6,859 nucleotides of DNA from Firmicutes bacterium UBA5388 (GTDB taxonomy: Bacteria; Bacillota; UBA4882; UBA10575): positions 11,881 to 18,739 of the forward strand of contig DHOO01000017.1 of assembly GCA_002409975.1 (NCBI GenBank), given 5' to 3'. Below the pieces are notes generated by a model. That model saw only the letters and a list, made by a program, of their open reading frames with translations, was not told where the DNA came from and did no database searches. Of the stretch, positions 1-5,866 are shown piece after piece. The translations under genes and the position numbers were made by a program. The stretch's first letter is position 1, and the number at the start of each line of letters is the position of its first letter.

Positions 1-1473
1 TATTATTATGATGACAAAAACGGCTTTTATTTAAGCTCCTATGATGATGATTTCCTTGTTACCGGCTTAAGGGCTGAGGTTGGTGGGACAGACGATCACT
101 ATATGGGTTTTGCCATCAGAAAATATCAGACAATCAACAAGGGAGAAAAGTGGCGGTCAAAACCCTATATCATCTCGGTAAACTCTGAAGACTGGCACTA
201 TGGAGCAAAGGAATATCGAGGATGGATTGAAAAGCAGATCAGGATGCCTGAAAACCCCGAGTACCTTGATAATGAGTATGTGCTTATGAATATGTATCAT
301 TTCAGGCGGGAGGGGATTGTTTATACTAAGTTTTCAGAGATACCTTCCCTATACGATACAGCTAAGGAATTCGGGATCAACCACTTTTTTATGGCCGGCT
401 GGAACAGGCAGGGCTTTGATCAGAGTTACCCTGAATATTATCCTGATCTGGAACTGGGCACCTCCATGGATCTGTACAACGGCTGCCAGTATATAAATGA
501 GCAAGGAGGCGTGCCCACCTTTTATATTAATGCCAGGATTTTTGATATTAACTCGGATTATCATGAGACCATGGGGAAGAGGATAGCGCTCAAGCTTCAT
601 GACGGCAGGATGGTAAAGGAGCAATATGGGGAGTATAAATTTACTGTATCCTGTCCGGGTGATGCCGAATGGCAGAAGTATATAATCGATACGGCTTACT
701 GGATGGCTAAAAGTTATGGGGCGAAGGGAATTTATCTTGATCAGTTAGGCTCTGCAGAACCTTACCCCTGTTATGATCAGAATCATACCCATGAAGACAG
801 TGGCTCTTTCAACCGGGGATATATGACAGTATTAAAGGAGCTTAATAAAAAGCTCTCCCAGCTTAATAAGGACTGCTTTCTGATGATTGAGAACTGCGGC
901 GATATTTACAGCAGCCAGATCTGGGGGAATCTAACCTGGAACGGAGAAGTAAGAGATGAATTCTTTAACCTGTACAAATATACTTTTCCCGAGTTTGTCC
1001 AGGTGAATATGGTCAATCCCAAGACTACAGAAGATGTGGCTTACCGGACAGCGCAATTTTATAAAGATATGGAAAGGGCTCTGGTCTTAGGCTCGGTGCT
1101 CTGGGTGAATCCGGTATTCAAGTTCCATGAGGGCGATGAAGAGTTGTTAGACTATTTACGGAAGGCTATCAACTTTAGAAAAGAGATGAATCCCTATATC
1201 ATCAGCTCGAAATTTGTTGATACTGATGGCATCTCCAGTATAAGCGGAGATATAAAGGTTACCAGGTGGATAGCTTCCGGAAGTGAACTCTACATTATAG
1301 GAAATAACAGTGGCAGCGGTGGGTATTTTGAGATACCATCAAAAGAATGCTGTATGAAGATGTCGACAATAACGGAAGGCTTGATTGTGCCCACATATGA
1401 AAAAAGAGGGGACACAATAAGGATTACGGCGCCGCCTGACAGGGTATCGTATGTAATAATACATAAAAGTTAG
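1..1473 (+). CDS. DUF6259-type putative glycoside hydrolase, 5'-truncated
   Basis: The frame is open from base 1 to the TAG at 1471-1473, giving 490 visible residues. The ATG at 103 is internal: the 34 codons before it have no stop and read as part of a beta-sheet domain. I recognise the sequence as DUF6259-like, a family of putative sugar-cleaving TIM-barrel enzymes with no settled substrate. Visible parts, in fragment numbering, are the end of an N-terminal beta-sandwich (about 1-60), the linker segment with EDWHYGAKEYRGW (about 63-75), a (beta/alpha)8-like barrel (about 90-390) and a small C-terminal beta domain (about 400-490). Barrel strands end in GIYLDQ, with Asp247, and in MIENCGD, with Glu297. 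These carboxylates are candidate catalytic residues by analogy with retaining alpha-glycosidases; this is inferred. No signal peptide can be judged because the start is missing. The nearby sugar permeases and AraC regulator fit a role in glycan or glycoside breakdown, probably in the cytoplasm. Confidence is high for the family and low for the substrate. Confidence 0.82.
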   Translation, partial: YYYDDKNGFYLSSYDDDFLVTGLRAEVGGTDDHYMGFAIRKYQTINKGEKWRSKPYIISVNSEDWHYGAKEYRGWIEKQIRMPENPEYLDNEYVLMNMYHFRREGIVYTKFSEIPSLYDTAKEFGINHFFMAGWNRQGFDQSYPEYYPDLELGTSMDLYNGCQYINEQGGVPTFYINARIFDINSDYHETMGKRIALKLHDGRMVKEQYGEYKFTVSCPGDAEWQKYIIDTAYWMAKSYGAKGIYLDQLGSAEPYPCYDQNHTHEDSGSFNRGYMTVLKELNKKLSQLNKDCFLMIENCGDIYSSQIWGNLTWNGEVRDEFFNLYKYTFPEFVQVNMVNPKTTEDVAYRTAQFYKDMERALVLGSVLWVNPVFKFHEGDEELLDYLRKAINFRKEMNPYIISSKFVDTDGISSISGDIKVTRWIASGSELYIIGNNSGSGGYFEIPSKECCMKMSTITEGLIVPTYEKRGDTIRITAPPDRVSYVIIHKS

Positions 1474-1535
1474 GAATGGTGGCAGCTTAGAGTAGGGGTA
1501 AAATTAACAACAGAGGAGCGCATCCTAACCTAGAC

Positions 1536-1543
1536 GGGAGGAG
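1536..1543 (+). promoter_or_regulatory. Ribosome binding site of the MBL hydrolase gene
   Basis: GGGAGGAG lies directly upstream of the ATG at 1546. It contains two overlapping Shine-Dalgarno cores, GGAGG (4 nt from the start) and AGGAG (2 nt). The spacing is on the short side but the match is strong, and the protein begins in good register with the MBL family here. Confidence 0.7.
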
Positions 1544-1545
1544 TT

Positions 1546-2280
1546 ATGAAACTCATAGTTTTGGGAAATAATGGGTCTTTCCCGGGCAGGGACAGCGCCT
1601 GCTCGGGATATCTTATTCAGGATGGGACGACCAATATACTGATTGATTGCGGAAACGGGGTAATAAGCAGGGCTCAAAGGTATTGCAAGATCGAAGATTT
1701 GGAGGCAATAGTGCTCTCCCATCTTCATAGAGACCACACCTCGGATATGTTCGTTTTAAGATATGCGGTGGAAACTAAGTTTTACTTTAAGACAATGGAT
1801 AAACCGATCACTGTGTATGCGCCCTCGACTCCGGAGGAGGAGCGCAGAGGCCTTGAATATAATAATGTTTATAACCTGACGACTATCTATGACACCATGG
1901 AGGTAAACATCAAAGGGTTGAGCTGTAAATTTTTTATGATGAATCACCCTGTTGAGACCTATGGCTTGAGAATAGAGAAGGATGGCAAGGTATTGTCCTA
2001 TACTGCCGATACAATTGTCAATGATAATTTGAAAAAATTAGCTGCCAACGCTGACTTGTTTTTATCTGAATCAACGGCAACAGAGAAAGTTCTGTCAACC
2101 TCTAACATACCCCATCTATCAGCTAAACAAGCGGCAGAAGTAGCGAAATTAGCAAATGTTAAAAAACTCTTACTTACCCACTTTTGGTATGAAGAGGAGA
2201 GAAGCAATTATTTAAAGGAAGCATCCACGGTATTCCCGGAGGTCTTATTAGCGGAAGAATTTAAAGAATATGAGGTTTAA
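1546..2280 (+). CDS. MBL-fold metallo-hydrolase, YhfI / RNase Z-like
   Basis: This is a complete 244-residue metallo-beta-lactamase-fold protein, the same length as Bacillus subtilis YhfI, which it resembles in its opening (MKLIVLGNNGSFPG) and motif layout. All metal ligands expected of a di-zinc site are visible: HLHRDH at 59-64, His134 in MMNHP, Asp155 in YTADT and His212 in LLLTHFW. A further His190 starts HLSAKQAAEVA, a segment typical of the RNase Z-like/phosphodiesterase branch. It is probably a soluble cytoplasmic phosphodiester or related hydrolase; the natural substrate of this subfamily is not established. It lacks the long exosite arm of a true tRNase Z, so tRNA 3' processing is less likely. 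The start is fixed by GGGAGGAG at 1536-1543 just before the ATG. The gene follows the DUF6259 gene by 72 bp with no terminator, so cotranscription is possible, and it ends at the terminator at 2289-2319. Confidence 0.9.
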   Translation: MKLIVLGNNGSFPGRDSACSGYLIQDGTTNILIDCGNGVISRAQRYCKIEDLEAIVLSHLHRDHTSDMFVLRYAVETKFYFKTMDKPITVYAPSTPEEERRGLEYNNVYNLTTIYDTMEVNIKGLSCKFFMMNHPVETYGLRIEKDGKVLSYTADTIVNDNLKKLAANADLFLSESTATEKVLSTSNIPHLSAKQAAEVAKLANVKKLLLTHFWYEEERSNYLKEASTVFPEVLLAEEFKEYEV

Positions 2281-2288
2281 ATAGAAAG

Positions 2289-2319
2289 GCACTGTAAAAC
2301 AAAATTACAGTGCTTTTTT
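2289..2319 (+). terminator. Rho-independent terminator after the MBL gene
   Basis: A perfect 9-bp stem, GCACTGTAA (2289-2297) with TTACAGTGC (2305-2313), encloses a 7-nt A-rich loop and is followed immediately by six T residues (2314-2319). It begins 8 bp after the stop codon of the MBL gene. It should end the DUF6259-MBL transcript and insulate the MATE gene downstream. Confidence 0.93.
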
Positions 2320-2345
2320 ATCAAATGAATCCGGTTTATAAACGG

Positions 2346-2391
2346 TTGACTTTAGGAGACACTTGCATTAAACTAAAAAATGTTTTACAAT
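2346..2391 (+). promoter_or_regulatory. Candidate promoter(s) for the MATE leader transcript
   Basis: Two overlapping sigma-A-like arrangements are visible. One is TTGACT (2346-2351), 17 bp, TAAACT (2369-2374). The other is TTGCAT (2363-2368), 17 bp, TACAAT (2386-2391). The first has the better -35 and the second the better -10. They would start RNA near 2381 or 2398 respectively. Placement between the terminator at 2289-2319 and the leader hairpin at 2463-2499 supports a separate promoter for the pump. Which one is used cannot be told from sequence. Confidence 0.5.
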
Positions 2392-2438
2392 GAGCGTCTG
2401 ATAATGATTTTGAAATTGAAGACGATGGGGGTTTATAA

Positions 2439-2465
2439 GTGTTTTTCCTTCTAAGGAGCAGCTAA
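2439..2465 (+). CDS. Possible 8-codon leader peptide upstream of the MATE gene
   Basis: A GTG at 2439 preceded by GGGGG (2427-2431) with a 7-nt spacer opens an 8-codon frame, M(V)FFLLRSS, ending in TAA at 2463-2465. The G-rich ribosome site and its spacing closely copy those of the MATE gene itself (AGGGGGG, 7 nt, ATG). The TAA forms the first three bases of the 5' arm of the downstream hairpin, so a ribosome paused near the end of the ORF would cover that arm. A second, weaker option is ATG at 2425, reading MGVYKCFSF and stopping at 2452-2454, with only GAAG as ribosome site. The ORF is too short for composition to prove coding; the claim rests on ribosome-site spacing and position relative to the hairpin. 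Confidence 0.4.
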   Translation: MFFLLRSS

Positions 2466-2499
2466 CCACTTTGAAAACTTCGGGGTGGTTATTATTTTT
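2463..2499 (+). terminator. Leader terminator / attenuator hairpin before the MATE gene
   Basis: TAACCACTTTGAA (2463-2475) can pair with TTCGGGGTGGTTA (2479-2491) in RNA. This gives a 13-bp stem with three central G-U pairs and a 3-nt loop, followed by TTATTTTT (2492-2499). It has the form of an intrinsic terminator, but no full-length gene lies between it and the previous terminator, and it sits 24 nt before the MATE start codon. It therefore most likely acts on RNA started in the 2346-2391 region, as an attenuator that must be overcome for pump expression. I did not recognise a known riboswitch aptamer upstream; the overlapping mini-ORF suggests control by translation. Confidence 0.72.
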
Positions 2500-2522
2500 C
2501 AATTTGGCAGGGGGGAACTAAG

Positions 2523-3905
2523 ATGGGTAGAAGAAAGCAACTATATGGAGATCTGTTCGCTCATAGAGATTTTTTTCCTAAAATGCTTAAAATAGCTCTC
2601 CCCATTGTGATCCAGAATTTTATATCCTCTTTTTTAAATATGATCGATACGGTTATGGTTGGTAAATTAGGTGAAACGGAGATTGCGGCAGTAGGGATCG
2701 CTAACCAGTATTTTTTCTTTTTTAATATGTTTATGATCGGCCTGAGCGCAGGATGTGGAGTATTTGTTTCTCAGTTTTGGGGTCAGAAAGACACAAAGAA
2801 TATTAAACGAATAGTGGGGATTGGACTAGGTTCGACAATGGTTGTGTCGATAGCATTTGTGGGTTTTGGTTATCTGGCTCCAAGTAAGATCATTGGAGTT
2901 TTCAATCATGAAACTATGATTATAGATTTGGGTGTCAGGTATTTGAAGATTGTCTTAGCCAGCTATTTTTTTACTGGGATCGCCTTTATCTATAATTTTT
3001 CTCTGAGGTCCATAGGCAATGCTATTCAACCTATGCTCATCAGCGCAGTGGCTTTAATTTGCAATGCTTTTTTTAACTACATGTTGATCTTTGGAAAATT
3101 TGGCGCGCCGGCCATGGGGGTTGAGGGCGCCGCTTTGGCGACTGTAATAGCAAGAATTGTTGAAACAACCGTGCTCGTGGTTTCTGTTTATGCTAAGAGA
3201 GGCGTGCTGGCGGCTTCCGCTTTTGAACTAACTGATGTCAATTTGGGTTTTATTAAAAAAGCGTACAGTACAATCTTCCCGGTGATCTTGAATGATATCT
3301 GCTGGGGGCTGGGCAGTCTGGTCTATTCTGTAGTCTATGGAAGAATGGGTACTCGGGCGGTAGCAGCTATCCAGATTGTCAATACCATAACCAATCTCTT
3401 TATGGTTATTATTTTCGGGATGTCTAACGCAGCGGCAGTCATGGTGGGAAACAGTATTGGAGCGGGAGAAGAGAGACTTGGTAAGGATTATGCGAGGAGG
3501 TTTTCGCTTCTTTCCGTGACGGTGGGTATTATTTTAGGGCTCTTTCTTGCGCTAACCTCACCTTATATGCTTAAGATTTTCAATGTTTCTAATACAGTTC
3601 GGAACTATGCCCAGATTATTTTGTATCTAGTCTCTGTGATCTTTTCCATCAGAGTTTTTGACATCATACTGATTGTTGGTATTTTACGGGGAGGTGGAGA
3701 TGCGCGCCATGCCTTCATCATCGAAGGATTTACGATGTGGTTTATTGGAGTGCCGCTGACCATTTTAGGCGCCTTTGTTTTCAGGTTTCCTGTATATATC
3801 GTATATGCCCTGGCCATAGTAGAAGAAATATCCAAATGTATTTTAGGAATAAGAAGATTAAAATCGGGACGATGGATTAACAACATCACTCATAACATGG
3901 CATAA
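2523..3905 (+). CDS. MATE-family multidrug efflux transporter
   Basis: This 460-residue polytopic membrane protein has the usual MATE length (about 440-470). It shows two homologous MatE halves, roughly residues 18-180 and 240-405, for about 12 transmembrane helices. The N-terminal helix has the characteristic LPIVIQNFISSFLNMIDTVMVGKLG. Next come the EIAAVGIANQ segment and GLSAGCGVFVSQFWGQKD, and the second half repeats the pattern with MSNAAAVMVGNSIGAG. It should exchange cationic drugs or toxic metabolites for Na+ or H+ across the cytoplasmic membrane, as known for the NorM/DinF superfamily; the actual substrate cannot be read. A basic cytoplasmic start (MGRRKQ) fits the topology. The start is supported by AGGGGGG (2509-2515) with a 7-nt spacer. 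It appears to be monocistronic, with its own promoter and an attenuator hairpin in its leader. No U-tract terminator is obvious just after its stop. Confidence 0.94.
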   Translation: MGRRKQLYGDLFAHRDFFPKMLKIALPIVIQNFISSFLNMIDTVMVGKLGETEIAAVGIANQYFFFFNMFMIGLSAGCGVFVSQFWGQKDTKNIKRIVGIGLGSTMVVSIAFVGFGYLAPSKIIGVFNHETMIIDLGVRYLKIVLASYFFTGIAFIYNFSLRSIGNAIQPMLISAVALICNAFFNYMLIFGKFGAPAMGVEGAALATVIARIVETTVLVVSVYAKRGVLAASAFELTDVNLGFIKKAYSTIFPVILNDICWGLGSLVYSVVYGRMGTRAVAAIQIVNTITNLFMVIIFGMSNAAAVMVGNSIGAGEERLGKDYARRFSLLSVTVGIILGLFLALTSPYMLKIFNVSNTVRNYAQIILYLVSVIFSIRVFDIILIVGILRGGGDARHAFIIEGFTMWFIGVPLTILGAFVFRFPVYIVYALAIVEEISKCILGIRRLKSGRWINNITHNMA

Positions 3906-4001
3906 AGAAAATAATGCAGCCATCTACGTCTCAGGATGGGATAGTGAAGGGAAGCCTTAGTGATCAAAATAAGGATTAACAAAGGCGATAAATTCTCGTG
4001 G

Positions 4002-4036
4002 AAAATATTTGCTTTTTTGCGGTAAACAAATATTTT
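4002..4036. repeat. Exact 10-bp AT-rich inverted repeat, possible operator
   Basis: AAAATATTTG (4002-4011) is mirrored exactly by CAAATATTTT (4027-4036) across a 15-nt spacer that contains six T residues. The half-site spacing is near two DNA turns centre to centre (25 bp). The centre, near 4019, lies about 58 bp upstream of the start point expected from the TATAAT at 4065-4070. This placement suits binding by a dimeric activator, possibly the adjacent AraC protein. It could instead be an RNA hairpin at the end of the MATE transcript, but no T-run follows the 3' arm. Confidence 0.5.
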
Positions 4037-4064
4037 GAAGGAGGATTTGCACATACGGATAAAG

Positions 4065-4070
4065 TATAAT
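4065..4070 (+). promoter_or_regulatory. Candidate -10 box for the AraC-family gene
   Basis: A perfect TATAAT lies 63 bp before the AraC start codon. No recognisable -35 exists at 16-18 bp spacing (AGGATT at 17 bp is a poor match) and there is no TG extension. A consensus -10 with a poor -35 is common at promoters that need an activator, which agrees with the inverted repeat upstream. AT-rich sequence can yield such a box by chance. Confidence 0.4.
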
Positions 4071-4132
4071 TAATAATGAGGCAGTTAATCTCTTTTACTC
4101 AGAAAGAATCTCGAACCGTATAGGGTGTTGAA

Positions 4133-4981
4133 ATGAAAGACATTCACTTCTTTAAAGAACCTTTTACCACAGATCTAAATATATACCATTGTGGTATCGA
4201 GGATTGTCGACCGGGGCACTCCTTTGGTCCGGCGGTGCGGGATCATTATCTCTTCCATTATATTCTGGATGGTAAAGGTTCCTTTATTGTTAATAGTCAG
4301 CGTTATTTTTTAAAAAAAGGACAAGGGTTTCTAATTTATCCAGAGATCGTTACCTATTATGAAGCCGACCTGGTAGACCCATGGCACTATGTTTGGGTAG
4401 GCTTTAACGGTCTTAAAGCAGAAACCCATCTTGATGCTGCGGGACTTTCGCGGGAAAATCCGATTCTGAGTAAACGAGATGGAAATAAGATTGACGATTG
4501 CCTGTTAACTCTGGTGCAGACAGCTGAAGAGCATAATAATAAAGGGGATAATTATGGTAAAACCCTGCATTTGCAGGGCTTATTATACATATTTGTCTCA
4601 GAAATGATTGAAAACGCGGTACCCCATCGGGCTTCGCTCTCTAACGTCGATTTACAGGATGTTTATATTCGTAAAGCGCTTGAGTTCATAAAAACTAATT
4701 ATTCTCGCCACATCAACATTAAAATGATCGCTGACAGCCTTGGTTTAAGCCGTAGTTATCTTGCAGTTCTCTTTAAAAAGCGACTTAAGATTGGGCCTCA
4801 GGATTATCTGATCCATTTTCGAGTAGAAAGAGCATGTGATTTTCTACGGAATCCTTTGCTCTCGATTGGAGATGTGGCTAGATCTGTCGGTTATGATGAC
4901 CCTCTTGCTTTTTCTAAGATGTTCAAAAAAGTAAAGGGTTTATCCCCCAGCGAATTTAGGAAATACCATATTCAGACTTAA
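4133..4981 (+). CDS. AraC-family transcriptional regulator with cupin sensor
   Basis: This 282-residue protein has the standard two-part layout of sugar-responsive AraC regulators. The N-terminal cupin ligand-binding domain (about 15-150) includes HYILDGKGSFIVNSQRYFLKKGQGFLIYP and the WHYVWVGFNG segment typical of the MsmR/RafR-like group. The C-terminal DNA-binding domain (about 177-280) has two helix-turn-helix units: near 194-216 (MIADSLGLSRSYLAVLFKK) and near 242-266 (IGDVARSVGYDDPLAFSKMFKK). It ends with the family signature GLSPSEFRKYH. Its likely role is to bind a mono- or oligosaccharide and activate uptake and breakdown genes; the convergent sugar permeases are the obvious candidates. 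The ATG is preceded by a modest AGGGTG. Its stop lies 17 bp from the stop of the facing permease gene, so the two transcripts converge. Autoregulation through the repeat at 4002-4036 is possible but inferred. Confidence 0.93.
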   Translation: MKDIHFFKEPFTTDLNIYHCGIEDCRPGHSFGPAVRDHYLFHYILDGKGSFIVNSQRYFLKKGQGFLIYPEIVTYYEADLVDPWHYVWVGFNGLKAETHLDAAGLSRENPILSKRDGNKIDDCLLTLVQTAEEHNNKGDNYGKTLHLQGLLYIFVSEMIENAVPHRASLSNVDLQDVYIRKALEFIKTNYSRHINIKMIADSLGLSRSYLAVLFKKRLKIGPQDYLIHFRVERACDFLRNPLLSIGDVARSVGYDDPLAFSKMFKKVKGLSPSEFRKYHIQT

Positions 4982-4998
4982 GATGATCGGGGATGAAT

Positions 4999-5826
4999 TC
5001 ATCTATTCATACCGGAAAACTGAATACCTTTAACAAAGAATTTCTGTGCAGAAAAGAGGATAATCAGCATGGGCAGGATAGAGATGATTACTGCAGCCAT
5101 CAAGGAATTCCATTGGATGTTCCGGAAAAGGCGAAAATCAGATAGCCCTACAGCCAGAACCTTAAGCGCGGGGCTTTGAGTAATTACCAAGGGCCAGAGG
5201 AGACTGTTCCATTGACTGACCAGCGTCATTACACCTAAGGTAGCTACCGCCGGTTTACTGAGTGGAAACATAATCTTCCACCAGATTTGGAAATATCCCG
5301 CCCCATCGATAGTGGCTGCTTCAAATAGATCCTTGGAGAGGGTCATATAAAACTGGCGTAGTAGAAAGGTGCCAAAAGCACTTCCGAAGAAGAACGGTAG
5401 GATTAAACCAGAAAATGTGTTGGCCAGATTCAGTCTTAATATAATATAATATGAAGGGATTAGGGTCACTGCCTGGGGAACCATCATGGTTCCTAAGTAA
5501 AAGAAGAATAAGAAGTCCCGCCCAGGGAATTGTAATTGCCCAAAAGCATATCCTGCCATTGAACAGCAGATTAATGTTCCCAGCATGATTATTCCCGAAA
5601 CAAAGATAGTATTGGTAAGGTATTTTCTGACGTTAAATTGTGACCAGGCAATCTCATAGTTACTCCAAGTTAATTTTTTAGGAATTAGGTTATAACCGGA
5701 AAAGACCTCCTCGCCTTCTTTTAATGAGGTTGATAATTGCCATAAGAGGGGGAAAAGGTACAAAAAAAGAATTCCAATAATCAAAAGGTACAATAGAAGT
5801 CTCTTATATGAAAAGTTATTTCTCAT
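4999..5826 (-). CDS. Sugar ABC transporter permease, MalG-like (CUT1)
   Basis: This is the inner-membrane permease subunit of a carbohydrate ABC importer, 275 residues from the chosen start, matching the 270-290 typical of MalG-like proteins. Six transmembrane helices can be placed, beginning with LLLYLLIIGILFLYLFPLLW. The cytoplasmic EAA loop is intact at about 169-189 (EAATIDGAGYFQIWWKIMFPL); it docks onto the ATPase. The C-terminus FFVKGIQFSGMNR resembles the family's usual (V/I)xGLTxGAVKG ending but diverges in detail. The frame extends 24 codons further, to an ATG at 5898, but I reject that start. It would overlap the upstream permease, adds a non-family N-terminus, and the ATG at 5824-5826 has an excellent ribosome site (AAAGGAGA, complement of 5831-5838). 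It follows the MalF-like gene by 40 bp and is surely cotranscribed and paired with it. Confidence 0.92.
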   Translation of the reverse strand: MRNNFSYKRLLLYLLIIGILFLYLFPLLWQLSTSLKEGEEVFSGYNLIPKKLTWSNYEIAWSQFNVRKYLTNTIFVSGIIMLGTLICCSMAGYAFGQLQFPGRDFLFFFYLGTMMVPQAVTLIPSYYIILRLNLANTFSGLILPFFFGSAFGTFLLRQFYMTLSKDLFEAATIDGAGYFQIWWKIMFPLSKPAVATLGVMTLVSQWNSLLWPLVITQSPALKVLAVGLSDFRLFRNIQWNSLMAAVIISILPMLIILFSAQKFFVKGIQFSGMNR

Positions 5827-5830
5827 AACG

Positions 5831-5838
5831 TCTCCTTT
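5831..5838 (-). promoter_or_regulatory. Ribosome binding site deciding the MalG-like start
   Basis: On the minus strand AAAGGAGA precedes the ATG at 5826-5824, leaving a 4-5 nt spacer from its core. No comparable site precedes the in-frame ATG at 5898. This supports the 275-residue product over the 299-residue one. Confidence 0.8.
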
Positions 5839-5866
5839 CCTTATTTGAAGATCTGAAATACCGGAG

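Larger units (their letters stand above)
3906..4132. other. 227 bp intergenic region, MATE to AraC gene
   Basis: No convincing gene is present. The first 95 bp hold only short imperfect hairpins: GCAT/ATGC around the MATE stop, and CCATC/GATGG at 3920-3939. Neither has a U-tract, so no terminator is called. The second half holds an exact inverted repeat (4002-4036), a strong but apparently ownerless Shine-Dalgarno sequence, AAGGAGG (4038-4044), and a TATAAT box (4065-4070). The AraC gene's own ribosome site is probably AGGGTG (4122-4127), 5 nt before its ATG. Confidence 0.6.

Noticed and set aside
103..105. ATG at 103 as the start of the DUF6259 gene
   Set aside because: The frame is open through base 1, the upstream 34 codons read as normal protein continuing the same domain, and there is no ribosome site before 103. 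The gene is cut by the window edge.
2420..2470. GAUGGGGG and AUAAG segments resembling a fluoride (crcB) riboswitch
   Set aside because: The paired elements and pseudoknot partners of that aptamer cannot be placed, and the downstream gene is a MATE pump rather than CrcB or a fluoride antiporter.
2466..2521. Open frame running through the leader hairpin into the MATE ribosome site (stop TAA 2519-2521)
   Set aside because: It has no ATG or GTG start and no ribosome site of its own, and it is translated hairpin sequence rather than a plausible protein.
3897..3939. Hairpins around and after the MATE stop codon as a terminator
   Set aside because: The stems are 4-5 bp, compete with each other and lack a following T-run.
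4992..5003. Perfect 12-bp palindrome GATGAATTCATC between the converging AraC and permease stops
   Set aside because: It has no loop and no T-run on either side, and a 12-bp palindrome can arise by chance. Not called as a terminator or operator, though it overlaps the permease stop.
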